Assembly: GCA_964446235.1 (NCBI GenBank)
Contig: CAYUNW010000005.1
Coordinates: forward strand, 1 to 64,000
Reading direction: 5' to 3'
Length of the DNA: 64,000 bases
From: CAYUNW01 sp964446235
Lineage (GTDB): Bacteria > Patescibacteriota > Microgenomatia > 2-02-FULL-39-11
Part shown: piece after piece, positions 23,626 to 33,332 of the stretch
Layout of the letters: every line of letters begins with the position of its first letter
Numbering within the stretch: position 1 is the stretch's first letter
Position numbers and translations under genes: made by a program
The notes under the pieces: model-generated
The model's database searches: none
What the model saw: the letters and a program-made list of their open reading frames with translations, nothing else
Told to the model about the DNA's origin: nothing

Positions 23626-24754
23626 TTAGAATTTCTTTCTATTCATTAATAAAACTGCTGCAATCAAAGTCGTCACCGGTACAGCCAAAACCAATCCGAT
23701 GCTTCCAACCAGAGTCCTGACTATTTCTTCGGCTACAATTTCAAAATTTATGGCCTCGGAAAAAGAACTGGAATTATCGATAAATAAAAGCAGCAAAGGC
23801 ATAGATGCTCCCATGTAAACAAGTACTAAAGTATTAATCATTGAAGAAATATGATCTTTACCAACTCTCATAGCTTTCACATAAACTTGACTTACTGATA
23901 ATCTAATATCGGCTGTTATAAGCTCCTTAACTATTGACGCTTGCGATATAGTAATATCATCAAGCACTCCCAATACTCCCACAATGATTCCAGCTATCAA
24001 AAGACCTTTGATATTGATGTTGCCTCTGGTCNNNNNNNNNNAATGACGATTCTTCGGAAGCAAATCCGGTTAATTGTGCAGCTTTGGTAAATACGGCGGT
24101 TAATACACCAATTACCAGAAGAGATATCAACGTTCCCAATATCGCCGATGTCGTTTTCCTGTTTATACCATGCGACAAATAAAAAGTGGCCGGTATGATA
24201 AAAATCGATGCAATCAATACGATAAAAACAGGGTCGCGACCCAAAAGTATCTGCGGTAAGACAAACTTCACTATAATAAAAAAGGATATTGCCATCCCGA
24301 TAAAGGAACTTATCCCTCTTACTCCGGCAACTAATACTGACAACACTATAAAAATTGCAAACAAAATCAATAAAGGCTTTCTCCTGACATAATCGGTAAT
24401 ATAAAATAATTCTTTACCTTCATTGTCTTGAGAATAATTCACGACCAGCTCATCCCCAATTTTATATTTAGGTGTATTTGTGCTGGGAAGAATACCGGAC
24501 TGGATAAAAACAATTTTCCCTGCCAATACCCCTCGTGTTACAAGTGTTTCCAGCTTCTGATATAACTGCTCGTTACCGTCAAAAGTTAGATTTTTCTCCT
24601 CCAATATTCTCGTTACCTGCACTTCAAGTCTTTCCTGACGGACTTGAATATCCAAAACTGTAGGGTTTTGGGCAAAAATTGAATGAATATGAGTAAAAAA
24701 CAAAAATAGGAAAAAAGTGATAAGAAAAAATATTTTATATTTTTTTTGGGCCAT
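23626..24754 (-). CDS. YibE/F-family membrane protein, interrupted by an assembly gap
   Basis: Two minus-strand frames on either side of the N run (24032-24041) form one gene. The first has a signal peptide (LFFTHIHSIFAQ) and membrane helices including VRGISSFIGMAISFFIIVKF, and stops at TGFASEESS. The second resumes with INIKGLLIAGIIVGVLGVLDDITISQ, the YibE/F core, and ends KKF. The frames differ by one, so the true gap length is not 10 in the assembly sense and probably only a few residues are missing. YibE/F proteins are polytopic membrane proteins of unknown function. A GC-rich terminator separates the gene from groEL upstream. Confidence 0.85.
24032..24041. other. assembly gap (N10)
   Basis: Ten ambiguous bases within the YibE/F gene; the reading frames on either side do not match, so the length is a placeholder. 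Confidence 0.95.
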
Positions 24755-24790
24755 GCAAATGATATTTTATACCAAACAAAAAACCAAGCA

Positions 24791-24817
24791 AAAGCCCCGC
24801 TTTTTATGCGGGGCTTT
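24791..24817 (-). terminator. intrinsic terminator of groESL
   Basis: AAAGCCCCGC, a 7-nt loop and GCGGGGCTTT form a 10-bp stem with A and T tracts on both sides. It lies downstream of groEL on the minus strand. Confidence 0.9.
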
Positions 24818-24845
24818 GAAATTTTATACTCTTAAGTTACTTTAT

Positions 24846-26495
24846 TTAATAATCCATTCCCCCCATTCCACCTCCAGGTGGCATAGCCGGCATGGCGTCT
24901 TTTTTCTCTGGAATGTCCGTAATTAGTGCTTCTGTAGTCAACACCATCATCCCGATGGATGCGGCGTTTTGAACTGCAGAACGGGTCACCTTGGCCGGAT
25001 CGATTATACCGGCTGAAACCATGGATTCGAATGTATTTGTCAATGCATTGAATCCGTAATCTTTCTGAGTACCTTTGTCCAAAGCTTCTTCAACTTTTTT
25101 GACTACCCAGCCTTCATCAGCACCGGCATTTTTGGCTATCCAGCGGATAGGATCGGAAAGCGCCTGGAAAAGAATCTCCACTCCTGTCTTTTCATCCTCG
25201 CTTTTGAGGGTGTCTTTAAGCTTAAGAAGTGCTTTTCTGGCACGAAGTAAAGCTACGCCTCCCCCAGGTACTATACCTTCTTCCAAAGCAGCTTTTGTCG
25301 CAGCAACTGCATCGTTGACTCTTTCTTTCTTGTCCTTCATCTCAACTTCGGTTGCGGCGCCGACATTGATAACTGCTACTCCACCGGTCAATTTAGCAAG
25401 TCTTTCTTCCAATTTCTCCCTATCAAATTCACTGGTAGTTTCGTCGATTGCTCTTTTGATATTGGCAATTCTACCGGCAATGGATTTCTGCAAACCTTTG
25501 CCTCCGATAATCCGACAGTTTTCCTTGTCAGCCCAGACTTTATCAGCCCGACCGCAATCTTCAACCGTCACGTTTTCGAATTTTCTGCCGGTATCTTCGG
25601 AAATGACGCTACCACCGGTAAGAATAGCAATATCTTCAAGCATTTCCTTCCTTCTATCACCAAAACCGGGCGCTTTAACTGCCAAGACATTGAAAGTTCC
25701 ACGCAGTTTGTTTACTACCAAAGTAGCCAAAGCTTCACCTTCTATCTCATCGGCAATGATGACCAGATTTTTGGATACTTTGACAAAACTTTCCAAAAAC
25801 GGCAATAATTCCTGAAGCGAAGAGATTTTTTTGTCCGTTATCAGAATATACGGATCTTCAATCTCTGCTTCCATTTTATCAGCATTGGTAACAAGGTAAG
25901 GAGATGCATAACCTTTATCAAATTCCATACCCTCTTTGTATTCTATTTCCATAAGCAAGCCCTTGCCTTCTTCAACGGTGACTACACCGTCTTTTCCTAC
26001 TTTTTTCAAAGCTTCGGCAATCAATCCACCGATTTTTTCATCTTGGGCTGATATGGTAGCTACTTTCACTACATCTTCATCCTTAACACTTTTGGACATT
26101 TTCTTGACTTCATCAACAACTGCCAATACTCCTTTTTCCATACCTGTTTTGAGTATCATCGGATTAGCTCCGGCTGTCACATTTTTGAAACCATTGTTGA
26201 TAATTGACTGGGCTAAAAGAGTAGCGGTGGTAGTACCATCTCCAGCTACGTCATTGGTTTTACTGGCTGCTTCCTTGACCAGTTGGGCTCCCATATTTTC
26301 AAACGGGTCTTCAAGTTCGATCTCCTTGGCAACAGTAACACCGTCGTGAACGACATTTGGAGCGCCCCATTTCCTATCCAGAGCAACATTTCTACCTTTG
26401 GGACCAAGAGTCGTTACTACAGTCTTGGCCAAAATATTGACGCCTGTTACCAGTTTTTGCCTGGCGTCTTCGGCAAATTTAATTTGTTTAGCCAT
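24846..26495 (-). CDS. groEL: chaperonin GroEL
   Basis: 549 residues, normal length, with the whole family pattern: AKQIKFAEDARQKL at the start, GPKGRNVALD, GDGTTTATLLAQ (nucleotide site), PGFGDRRKEMLED, and the flexible Gly/Met tail ending MPPGGGMGGMDY. It forms the double-ring ATP-driven protein-folding chamber with GroES. The start has a good ribosome site (GGAGGTT). It is the second gene after groES, 39 nt apart, and controlled by the CIRCE element upstream of groES. Confidence 0.98.
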   Translation of the reverse strand: MAKQIKFAEDARQKLVTGVNILAKTVVTTLGPKGRNVALDRKWGAPNVVHDGVTVAKEIELEDPFENMGAQLVKEAASKTNDVAGDGTTTATLLAQSIINNGFKNVTAGANPMILKTGMEKGVLAVVDEVKKMSKSVKDEDVVKVATISAQDEKIGGLIAEALKKVGKDGVVTVEEGKGLLMEIEYKEGMEFDKGYASPYLVTNADKMEAEIEDPYILITDKKISSLQELLPFLESFVKVSKNLVIIADEIEGEALATLVVNKLRGTFNVLAVKAPGFGDRRKEMLEDIAILTGGSVISEDTGRKFENVTVEDCGRADKVWADKENCRIIGGKGLQKSIAGRIANIKRAIDETTSEFDREKLEERLAKLTGGVAVINVGAATEVEMKDKKERVNDAVAATKAALEEGIVPGGGVALLRARKALLKLKDTLKSEDEKTGVEILFQALSDPIRWIAKNAGADEGWVVKKVEEALDKGTQKDYGFNALTNTFESMVSAGIIDPAKVTRSAVQNAASIGMMVLTTEALITDIPEKKDAMPAMPPGGGMGGMDY

Positions 26496-26534
26496 TTTTT
26501 ATAACCTCCTGATATTTAAATCAATTTTTATAAA

Positions 26535-26837
26535 TTATTCTATAACTGCTAGAATGTCTTTTTGTTCAACGAGTAACCATTCTTTGCCTTCCACTTTAAT
26601 CTCGTTTCCGCCCCATTTTTTGTACATTACCTTCTGCCCTTTTTTCACAACCATAGGAACAGTTTTACCGTCTTCGGTAATTCCACCAGGACCTACAGCC
26701 ATCACCAAACCCATCTGGGGTTTTTCCTTGGCAGAATCAGGCAAAAGTATACCTGACGGTGTTTTTTGTTCCTCTTCTAGAGGTTTGATTAAAACTGTAT
26801 CAAATAATGGTTTAATGGATGTTGATTTTATCGACAT
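26535..26837 (-). CDS. groES: co-chaperonin GroES
   Basis: 100 residues from ATG 26837, chosen because AAAGGAGGTGG lies right ahead of it; a longer frame to 26912 runs through the promoter. KPLFDTVLIKPLEEEQKTPSGILLPDSAKEKPQMGLVMAVGPG includes the mobile loop that binds GroEL, and KKWGGNEIKVEGKEWLLVEQKDILAVIE is the conserved C-terminus. It caps the GroEL chamber. Confidence 0.97.
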   Translation of the reverse strand: MSIKSTSIKPLFDTVLIKPLEEEQKTPSGILLPDSAKEKPQMGLVMAVGPGGITEDGKTVPMVVKKGQKVMYKKWGGNEIKVEGKEWLLVEQKDILAVIE

Positions 26838-26858
26838 ATCCACCTCCTTTTCTAAAAT

Positions 26859-26885
26859 TTGGCACTTATCATTAACGAGTGCTAT
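26859..26885 (-). promoter_or_regulatory. CIRCE element (HrcA operator)
   Basis: Minus-strand ATAGCACTC-N9-AAGTGCCAA matches the CIRCE consensus TTAGCACTC-N9-GAGTGCTAA with 8/9 and 7/9 bases. It overlaps the expected start site between promoter and groES. HrcA itself is not in the window. Confidence 0.85.
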
Positions 26886-26912
26886 TTTATGGCAAGTGTA
26901 TTTTCTTGTCAA
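26884..26912 (-). promoter_or_regulatory. groESL promoter
   Basis: On the minus strand TTGACA (26912-26907) and TAAAAT (26889-26884) are separated by exactly 17 bp, a near-consensus sigma70-type promoter; the start site falls on the CIRCE element. Confidence 0.85.
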
Positions 26913-26922
26913 GAGGAAAATT

Positions 26923-27129
26923 TCATTTGTTTTCCGGGAGAAAATAATTTTTTATGCTTTGGTCTTGTTTGGGAATAAACAAACGTTTTTCTATACTTTG
27001 ACCTTTAAACAAATAATATAATCCTGTGAGAAAAACTATTGTTAATATCAGTAAATAAAAAACAATAAATAACGGATTTTGGGAAAGCTTTTTGATTCTA
27101 TCTTCGTTTAATTTAGGCTGCAATGACAT
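26923..27129 (-). CDS. small single-pass membrane protein
   Basis: 68 residues. A charged N-terminal segment (LNEDRIKKLSQNPLF) is followed by one hydrophobic helix (about residues 22-41) and a basic tail. No family recognised. It lies 5 nt after the nucleotidyltransferase-like gene in the same direction and upstream of the groESL promoter. Confidence 0.55.
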   Translation of the reverse strand: MSLQPKLNEDRIKKLSQNPLFIVFYLLILTIVFLTGLYYLFKGQSIEKRLFIPKQDQSIKNYFLPENK

Positions 27130-27134
27130 GATTT

Positions 27135-28001
27135 TTAAATTTTCAATCTTTTTAATTTAATATTATAAGCATTTATTATCATGTTTTTATGGTTGAATTT
27201 ATGGAAACTTAGGGAATCCTCTTTAATTTTTTCAACAGTAATTTTTTTTGACATATATTTCAGCTGAAGTTTTTTTAAAAATTTTTCTAAAATAGAATAT
27301 TTTACGACAGGAAATTTTTGCTTTTGAGTTTCTTTGATATTTTTCAAACTGTTTGGTAAATATTTTTTTACCCATAAATTATCTGATAAAAACTTAAGAT
27401 ATGTTCCGTCTTTGTCCAACAACGGTTTCAGATTGATTACTTCGTTTGCAGTAAAGATATTTCTTTCAATAACCGGCACGCAAAGACTGTCAGTTGTTGT
27501 AAACATGTTTAAACAGATTTTGTCTTTATTGATTTTTCCCTGAGGTTTTCTACGGTAATTAAAAATATCCAGAACCGAAGTCACCAAAAATCTGGTCGTC
27601 CATAAACTATTTCTTTCACAGACAACATAAAAATCAATATCGTCGTTAATGTCCGCGTTATATACACTGACCGCGCCTGATAAAGCTATCAATTTGACGA
27701 TCGGAAAATTTGTAAATATATCGGCTGCTTTTTGAGCTATAGCGAATTTTTGAATATTATATTTTTTTCTTTCAATGCGCTTTTTAACAATCTGAATTCG
27801 GTTTTTTAAAAAAAAATAATTATCCTTTCTACCGATAATCTTTTTTGACAGTAATTCTGATAAAACAACTTTGATATCCGGATCAGATTTTTGCAATTTA
27901 TAACCGATAAGCTTGTCGGTTAATTCTTCGACAGTTAAAGGGAAATCAAAAATATCACTATATGCTAGGGTTTTAACAATTGCTTTTTCAAAAAGAGACA
28001 T
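27135..28001 (-). CDS. nucleotidyltransferase-domain protein
   Basis: 288 residues from ATG 28001 (MSLFEKAIVKTLAYSDIF). The N-terminal third looks like a winged-helix domain (FPLTVEELTDKLIG ... VLSELLSKKIIGRKDNYFFL). Then SGAVSVYNADINDDIDFYVVCE (about residues 127-148) resembles the S-G-S...S-D-I-D active site of pol-beta-like nucleotidyltransferases; here the Ser-Asp of the metal motif reads NDDID. Substrate unknown. It is the gene after the solute-binding protein, 1 nt apart. Confidence 0.6.
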   Translation of the reverse strand: MSLFEKAIVKTLAYSDIFDFPLTVEELTDKLIGYKLQKSDPDIKVVLSELLSKKIIGRKDNYFFLKNRIQIVKKRIERKKYNIQKFAIAQKAADIFTNFPIVKLIALSGAVSVYNADINDDIDFYVVCERNSLWTTRFLVTSVLDIFNYRRKPQGKINKDKICLNMFTTTDSLCVPVIERNIFTANEVINLKPLLDKDGTYLKFLSDNLWVKKYLPNSLKNIKETQKQKFPVVKYSILEKFLKKLQLKYMSKKITVEKIKEDSLSFHKFNHKNMIINAYNIKLKRLKI

Positions 28002-28002
28002 T

Positions 28003-29610
28003 TTAGTTTGACGAAGCCAAACCGAATCTGGAATAAATTTCCGCAAAACCGGTATCAATAGTTTTTACAGCTGTTTCTATACTGGTTCCTTGAGAAAGAG
28101 AGTTAATAGCATCTTTGAGATATTTATTCAGAGTAGAATTAATCCCGGTCTCACCGTCAAAAGTCCGGGCTGCCGTATAAAATGATGTCATATTAGGAGC
28201 TTCTTCTATAAGCGGAGCTAAATAAACATGGTTGCTTAAATTCTTGGCTAATTCTTTCCTTGGGAACGGTTCACCAAATAACTCCCTTACTTTTACCTGT
28301 TCGTTAAATAATTTTTGTAAACTGTCCGAACTTGAAAGGAATTTGAGAAATTTGAAAGCCTCTTCTTGGTTTTGACTATTTTTAGACACTCCCTCCACCC
28401 AATAGGTTGCCCAATGTATCGCCGGACATACAGCAGTTTCGCAAGGTAATTGAGGCACCTGAGCAGTGCGGAAATTGAGAGTTTTGTTCCCCTGAGCAAG
28501 AAGAAGTTTGATATCATAAGCTGCATAACTTGGGGCAAATACTAAAGCTACTTTTCCATTTGCAAAAGCCACTAGCGAATTTTCCAAAGTATCATCCCAG
28601 GAATTATTGGGCAATTCGGCAAACTCACGGTAAAATGTCAGAGCGTCCTCGGAACATTTTTGTGACAATTCATCTATACAGGAATAAAGTGACTTTGACA
28701 ATTTTGTACCGTTTTGCATCATCATCAATCCTAAAATATCGGAAAAATACTCGATATTTTCGGCCGTCCCCAAAGCAATTGCTGATGTAATTATCTTGTT
28801 GTTTTGTTTAACCGTCAGTTTGGGAACAATTTCCCTAACTTGACTCCAATTTTGGGGAACCGTGACGTTGGCGTTTTTCAGAATATCCTCGTTATAAAAC
28901 ATCAATAAACCGTCAATCATTAATGGTATGCCGTAATAGGACTCGTTTACTTTCATATCGGATTGAATTACGGAATAAAACGCATCTTCATACTCCTGAT
29001 CGGACATAACGGTTTTCGGAATAGGCGCTATTGCATTTATAAACATAGGTATCCAACTGTTATGAAAGCGAAAAATATCAATATTCTCTCCTCTATCTAG
29101 AGCTGACTGAAGTCTTTCACGATAATCTTTGGGATCCTGTTTAATATAATTTATTTTTACATTCGGATTATTCTTATGATATTCATCTATCAAAGGCCGG
29201 TATACCACTTCCTCTTCCCACAAACCCCAATATGTCAAGGTAACCTCTTTACTATCAGGCTTATGATTCCTTAACCTAGCAATAAACCCGAATAAAGCTA
29301 CGCCGATAATTATCAAAATTAAAGCAAACAATGCAAAAATTATGAATTGTTTTTTATTATCGGTAGAATAAGGCGGTGGCGGTTCTACAGGAGGAGGAAT
29401 ATTTTTCTCCGCCATATTTTCTCCTATAGGATTTTGATAAGGTTGTTCTTCCGGAACAAATGGTGTTTGCAGTTTTGATTCCGGTTCTTCGGTATTTTGC
29501 TGCTCATTTAAAGCTTTTTCATAAGCTGATTGGCTATCCGAAGAAAATATTTCTCCTACCTGTCCGGTTTGCTGATTTTGATCTTGATTATTATCTGTGA
29601 AATCCGCCAT
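28003..29610 (-). CDS. membrane-anchored extracellular solute-binding protein
   Basis: 535 residues. A long Gln/Pro-rich N-terminal tail (about 1-85) faces the cytoplasm, one membrane helix (about 88-110) anchors it, and a family 1 solute-binding fold follows: LTYWGLWEEEVVYRPLIDEYHKNNPNVKINY, IDIFRFHNSWIPMF, YGIPLMIDGLLMFYNEDIL. Such proteins normally feed sugars to ABC importers. No permease or ATPase is in the window, and the anchor replaces the usual lipoprotein box. The ligand is unknown. Confidence 0.85.
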   Translation of the reverse strand: MADFTDNNQDQNQQTGQVGEIFSSDSQSAYEKALNEQQNTEEPESKLQTPFVPEEQPYQNPIGENMAEKNIPPPVEPPPPYSTDNKKQFIIFALFALILIIIGVALFGFIARLRNHKPDSKEVTLTYWGLWEEEVVYRPLIDEYHKNNPNVKINYIKQDPKDYRERLQSALDRGENIDIFRFHNSWIPMFINAIAPIPKTVMSDQEYEDAFYSVIQSDMKVNESYYGIPLMIDGLLMFYNEDILKNANVTVPQNWSQVREIVPKLTVKQNNKIITSAIALGTAENIEYFSDILGLMMMQNGTKLSKSLYSCIDELSQKCSEDALTFYREFAELPNNSWDDTLENSLVAFANGKVALVFAPSYAAYDIKLLLAQGNKTLNFRTAQVPQLPCETAVCPAIHWATYWVEGVSKNSQNQEEAFKFLKFLSSSDSLQKLFNEQVKVRELFGEPFPRKELAKNLSNHVYLAPLIEEAPNMTSFYTAARTFDGETGINSTLNKYLKDAINSLSQGTSIETAVKTIDTGFAEIYSRFGLASSN

Positions 29611-29641
29611 GCATATGTTATGATAACCGCAATCTTAAGTA

Positions 29642-31090
29642 ATGGTCAAGGAAAAACACTCCCAAAAAACCAAAAAAGTCGTTAAATCCCGTTGGGGATT
29701 TTATCTTGTTTTTTCTTTAATTATTTTACCACTATCTTTGGTTTTTTTATTGACTATTTTTTTTGTTTCAGCTTTTTACCATTTTGAAAATAAATTTAAA
29801 AGCAGAATTTATCCCGGCGTTAAAATCGACAATATTCTTTTTGGCGGAGGAACCAAAGAAGATGTTTACAATCATTATTCGAAAATAAGCAAACCTTACA
29901 ACAACCTGTCCTTAACACTAATCCATGAAGATAAAATCGCCACAATCTCCGGGGAAGAACTGGAGATTAAATACGATGCAGGATTAATTTCAGAACAAGC
30001 CTACATGATAGGCAGATCCGGTCATTTTTTTTCCGATATTTACCAGAAATGGCAAGCAGCCGTAAGCGGTATAAACCTAACATCAATTCTTACTATTAAT
30101 TCAGAACTGATAGATCAGGTATTGGAGCAATTGGGATATCAAATAGATATTCCGTCAAAAGACGCTCTGTTCAAATTTGAAAATAATAAAGTGACAGCTT
30201 TTACAGCCTCAAGTAACGGAAAAAAACTCAACCAGAACCAGGCAAAAAAAATAATCATGTCAGAAATAAATATGATTGATGAAGTCAAACTGCAAAATAA
30301 CCAAAACGTAGTGATTAATTTACCGGTAGAAACTCTTATCCCGGAAATTACTACAGAAAACTCCAATAATTATGGCATCCGGGAAGAAATCGGAGTGGGA
30401 ACATCAAAATTCCGGGGCTCTATCTCTTCAAGAATACACAATATAGCCTTAGCTGCCTCAAAAATTAACGGACAATTAATCCCTCCGGGGAATATTTATT
30501 CTTTCAACGATTCTTTAGGAGACGTATCAGCAGCAACCGGATACCAACCGGCATATATAATAAAAGACGGCAGAACAGTACTTGGCGACGGTGGTGGAGT
30601 ATGCCAGGTGTCCACCACAATTTTTAGAGCAGCATTAAGTGCCGGACTGAAAATAATCGAAAGACATCCTCATTCATACCGAGTCAGCTATTACGAACAG
30701 GACTCAGGTCCCGGTATAGATGCTACGGTATTCAGCCCGTCATATGATTTGAGATTCGAAAACAACACCGGTCATCATATTCTGATTCAAGCTGAAACAG
30801 ACAAAGAAAATTATGCATTAACTTTCCGGTTTTTTGGTACTAAAGACGGCAGAATTGCTGAAATCGGTAAACCGATAATATACTCTCAAAGTTCCCCACC
30901 GCCCGATGTATATCAGGACGATCCGACTCTTCCTGTCGGCGTTGTCAAACAAGTAGATTGGAAAGCATGGGGTGCAAAAGTAGGATTCACATATAAAGTC
31001 ACCAGAAACGGTGAGGTGATGTACGACACTCCATTCTATTCCAATTACCAACCATGGCAGGCAGTTTTTTTGAAAGGCACAAAAACTTAA
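29642..31090 (+). CDS. VanW-family surface protein
   Basis: 482 residues. A basic start and a membrane helix (about residues 18-40) anchor a long extracellular part. The N-terminal half resembles the peptidoglycan-binding-like domain seen in VanW proteins; the C-terminal VanW domain is clear from GTSKFRGSISSRIHNIALAASKINGQLIPPG, YSFNDSLGDVSAATGY and GDGGGVCQVSTTIFRAAL. VanW lies in some vancomycin-resistance clusters; its biochemistry is unknown. It is likely cell-wall associated. It diverges from the solute-binding protein. Confidence 0.85.
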   Translation: MVKEKHSQKTKKVVKSRWGFYLVFSLIILPLSLVFLLTIFFVSAFYHFENKFKSRIYPGVKIDNILFGGGTKEDVYNHYSKISKPYNNLSLTLIHEDKIATISGEELEIKYDAGLISEQAYMIGRSGHFFSDIYQKWQAAVSGINLTSILTINSELIDQVLEQLGYQIDIPSKDALFKFENNKVTAFTASSNGKKLNQNQAKKIIMSEINMIDEVKLQNNQNVVINLPVETLIPEITTENSNNYGIREEIGVGTSKFRGSISSRIHNIALAASKINGQLIPPGNIYSFNDSLGDVSAATGYQPAYIIKDGRTVLGDGGGVCQVSTTIFRAALSAGLKIIERHPHSYRVSYYEQDSGPGIDATVFSPSYDLRFENNTGHHILIQAETDKENYALTFRFFGTKDGRIAEIGKPIIYSQSSPPPDVYQDDPTLPVGVVKQVDWKAWGAKVGFTYKVTRNGEVMYDTPFYSNYQPWQAVFLKGTKT

Positions 31091-31124
31091 TCAATGATAT
31101 TAAAAAAAGAATTCAAATACCCAT

Positions 31125-32795
31125 TTAAATAACCGATTTTTTATATGCTTTTGAAGCCAAATCTGTTTGATTAATCAAATAGAAAAATCTGGCTAATCTA
31201 TATAAGCTTGTTTTATCATTTTCCTCTTCAATTACTTTCCCGGCATAATCTTCAAGTTTTTTCTGATCACTAAGATATAACTTTTGATGTGAGTCTGATA
31301 AGGTAAATATCACGCCGAAACTGTCAAAATATACCAATTTCCAATTTTTATCTTTGGAAATAGCTGACATAAACTTCTGTCCCCAAGGAGTCTGATCGGT
31401 GTGGGAATACAAAACTGTTCTGATCGCATATCTTTCCGATAATTCTTTAAAAAATATGAAGTTTTCTTGCATTGGTATATATTCTTTTTGAAAAAAATCA
31501 GCCGGATAAGCCTCCGGCCTACCATCAACAAATACCTGAAAATCCGGAAAAAACCTGTAAATTAAATAACTGCCTATATCGAAATTATTCCATATTCTCC
31601 CCGGTAATTTATTATCCAAAAAAAAGTCAGCCATTTTTTTGGCTCCTATGAATGCCCCAAAGCCGGTTTTGGACATCATGTTATTTTTGAGCTGATAATT
31701 ATTGGTTAACAACTCAACTGACTGATATATAAAAAGAGTCAAAAGGACAACGGTCACGATATTGACAGATAATTCTAAAATTGCTTTTTTTTTCGGAATT
31801 AATTGCGGTAACTTCCTATAAACTAGTTCAAAAAATTCGGTTAAAGGATAAAAAAAGGCTAGTGCGAAAAAAGGGGCATGACGGATGCTTATAAGTGTCA
31901 TTACGGCTGTAACAGACAAAATAATTAAATTAAAATATTTTTTTTTAAAAAGTAGATAGGGAATGGAAAACAAAAATAAAAGCAAAAGTAACATAAAAAA
32001 AACCATCGGTAGATTCATTGAAATTTGAGCAATGAAAAAAAACGGTTGGTTTTCGTACACCGAATACCCGTAATTTTTGAAGATCTCAAATGGATATAAA
32101 ACACCTTCAATACCATAAGGATTAATAATCAAAAGCGGAATCATAATTAAAAAAATAATTAAATAGTCTTTTTTATATTTTTTCAGAAAAAGTGTTTCGA
32201 TAAAAAACGCTGTATATACCAATAACCCAAAAACAAAACTGATATGCAGGTTCAACCAGAGCAAAATAACAAAAGGAAAAATCCATAATATACGGCTTGC
32301 TCTTTCCCTTTGACGATAAATAATTAAAAGTAAAAGTGAAAACAAGAAATACCCAAAAATTTCCGGCCTGATGAAAGTCCGCCATCTGTAAAAATTAGAA
32401 ATTAAATATGCTGCAGCAAATATTGCCGGTAAAGAAAAATTTTTCCAAGCTTTAAAATAAATAAATATAAAAGCACTTAAGGACAAAATGACTTTCAGAA
32501 TTATCAATCCATTGATACCAAAAACTTTGTGAATCAGAAAAAAAACTACTTCACTACCCCAATGGTGATTTATAAAAGCAAACTGGGGAAAAGTGTAGGA
32601 AAAAAGATTGGTTCTGGGTATGTAACCTTTTTCAACAATAATTTTGCCAATAGTCAAATGTCTTCCTAAATCCTGAGTAAAATCAATATCCTGATGAAAA
32701 AAAACCAGAAAAAGAAAAAAAATCGGAATAAGTAATAATACAAATTTAATGAATTTTCCTATAGATAAACGGGAAATTTTTGATTTATTCGGCAT
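31125..32795 (-). CDS. polytopic membrane protein, GT-C glycosyltransferase-like
   Basis: 556 residues, about ten to twelve helices. The first outer loop has DFTQDLGRHLTIGKIIVEKG and YIPRTNLFSYTFPQ ... NHHWGSE, with acidic and His/Trp residues in the pattern seen in GT-C fold lipid-linked sugar transferases (PMT/ArnT/mannosyltransferase superfamily). A C-terminal soluble part of about 150 residues contains FVDGRPEAY. Substrates would be polyprenyl-phosphate sugars. The family call is by architecture, not a clear motif. Confidence 0.55.
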   Translation of the reverse strand: MPNKSKISRLSIGKFIKFVLLLIPIFFLFLVFFHQDIDFTQDLGRHLTIGKIIVEKGYIPRTNLFSYTFPQFAFINHHWGSEVVFFLIHKVFGINGLIILKVILSLSAFIFIYFKAWKNFSLPAIFAAAYLISNFYRWRTFIRPEIFGYFLFSLLLLIIYRQRERASRILWIFPFVILLWLNLHISFVFGLLVYTAFFIETLFLKKYKKDYLIIFLIMIPLLIINPYGIEGVLYPFEIFKNYGYSVYENQPFFFIAQISMNLPMVFFMLLLLLFLFSIPYLLFKKKYFNLIILSVTAVMTLISIRHAPFFALAFFYPLTEFFELVYRKLPQLIPKKKAILELSVNIVTVVLLTLFIYQSVELLTNNYQLKNNMMSKTGFGAFIGAKKMADFFLDNKLPGRIWNNFDIGSYLIYRFFPDFQVFVDGRPEAYPADFFQKEYIPMQENFIFFKELSERYAIRTVLYSHTDQTPWGQKFMSAISKDKNWKLVYFDSFGVIFTLSDSHQKLYLSDQKKLEDYAGKVIEEENDKTSLYRLARFFYLINQTDLASKAYKKSVI

Positions 32796-32841
32796 TTCTC
32801 TTATAATTTCCTAAAAGCTTTTCAACAAGTGTATCATTTTT

Positions 32842-33330
32842 ATGTATCGAATAAACAAAATCATTACATTAAAAAAACTAGGCGAATTCCTCAAGGTGAT
32901 AAAAAATAGCCGTAAAAAAATTGTCTTAGCCGGTGGTTGTTTTGATATTATTCATACAGGTCATTTGAAATTCTTACAAAAATCCAAAAAAAAGGGGGAA
33001 ATACTGATACTACTTCTTGAACCAGACAAAAAAGTCAAAAAAATAAAAGGTGTGCAAAGACCGGTATTTAACCAAAAAGAACGGGCTTTTATGCTTGCCA
33101 GTTTAACAATTGTAGATTATATTATTCTGCTAGAATACTATCTCAAAAATACCGATTACTCCCAACTTATAAATAAAATAAAACCTGATTTTATAGCTGT
33201 GACCGAAAATGATTCCAATTTTGATATTAAAAAAAAACAAGCGCTTATCTGCCAAGCTGAACTTAGGATCATCCCATATAAAAAAAATGCATCAACTTCA
33301 AAAATTATTGAAAAACTGACCATTGATTAA
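32842..33330 (+). CDS. cytidylyltransferase-like protein (RfaE/HldE C-domain type)
   Basis: 162 residues. AGGCFDIIHTGHLKFLQKSKKKG (about residues 31-53) holds the H-x-G-H nucleotide-binding motif, and STSKIIEKL near the end matches the C-terminal ISTTxL-type motif of ADP-heptose synthase and glycerol-3-phosphate cytidylyltransferase. It activates a phosphorylated sugar or polyol with CTP or ATP. Only 2 nt separate it from tsaD, so the two are co-transcribed. Confidence 0.85.
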   Translation: MYRINKIITLKKLGEFLKVIKNSRKKIVLAGGCFDIIHTGHLKFLQKSKKKGEILILLLEPDKKVKKIKGVQRPVFNQKERAFMLASLTIVDYIILLEYYLKNTDYSQLINKIKPDFIAVTENDSNFDIKKKQALICQAELRIIPYKKNASTSKIIEKLTID

Positions 33331-33332
33331 AT

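Noticed and set aside
25075..26349. Long plus-strand frames opposite groEL
   Set aside because: They are antisense shadows of a clear groEL gene; Ser/Thr/Leu-rich low-complexity translation with no family pattern.
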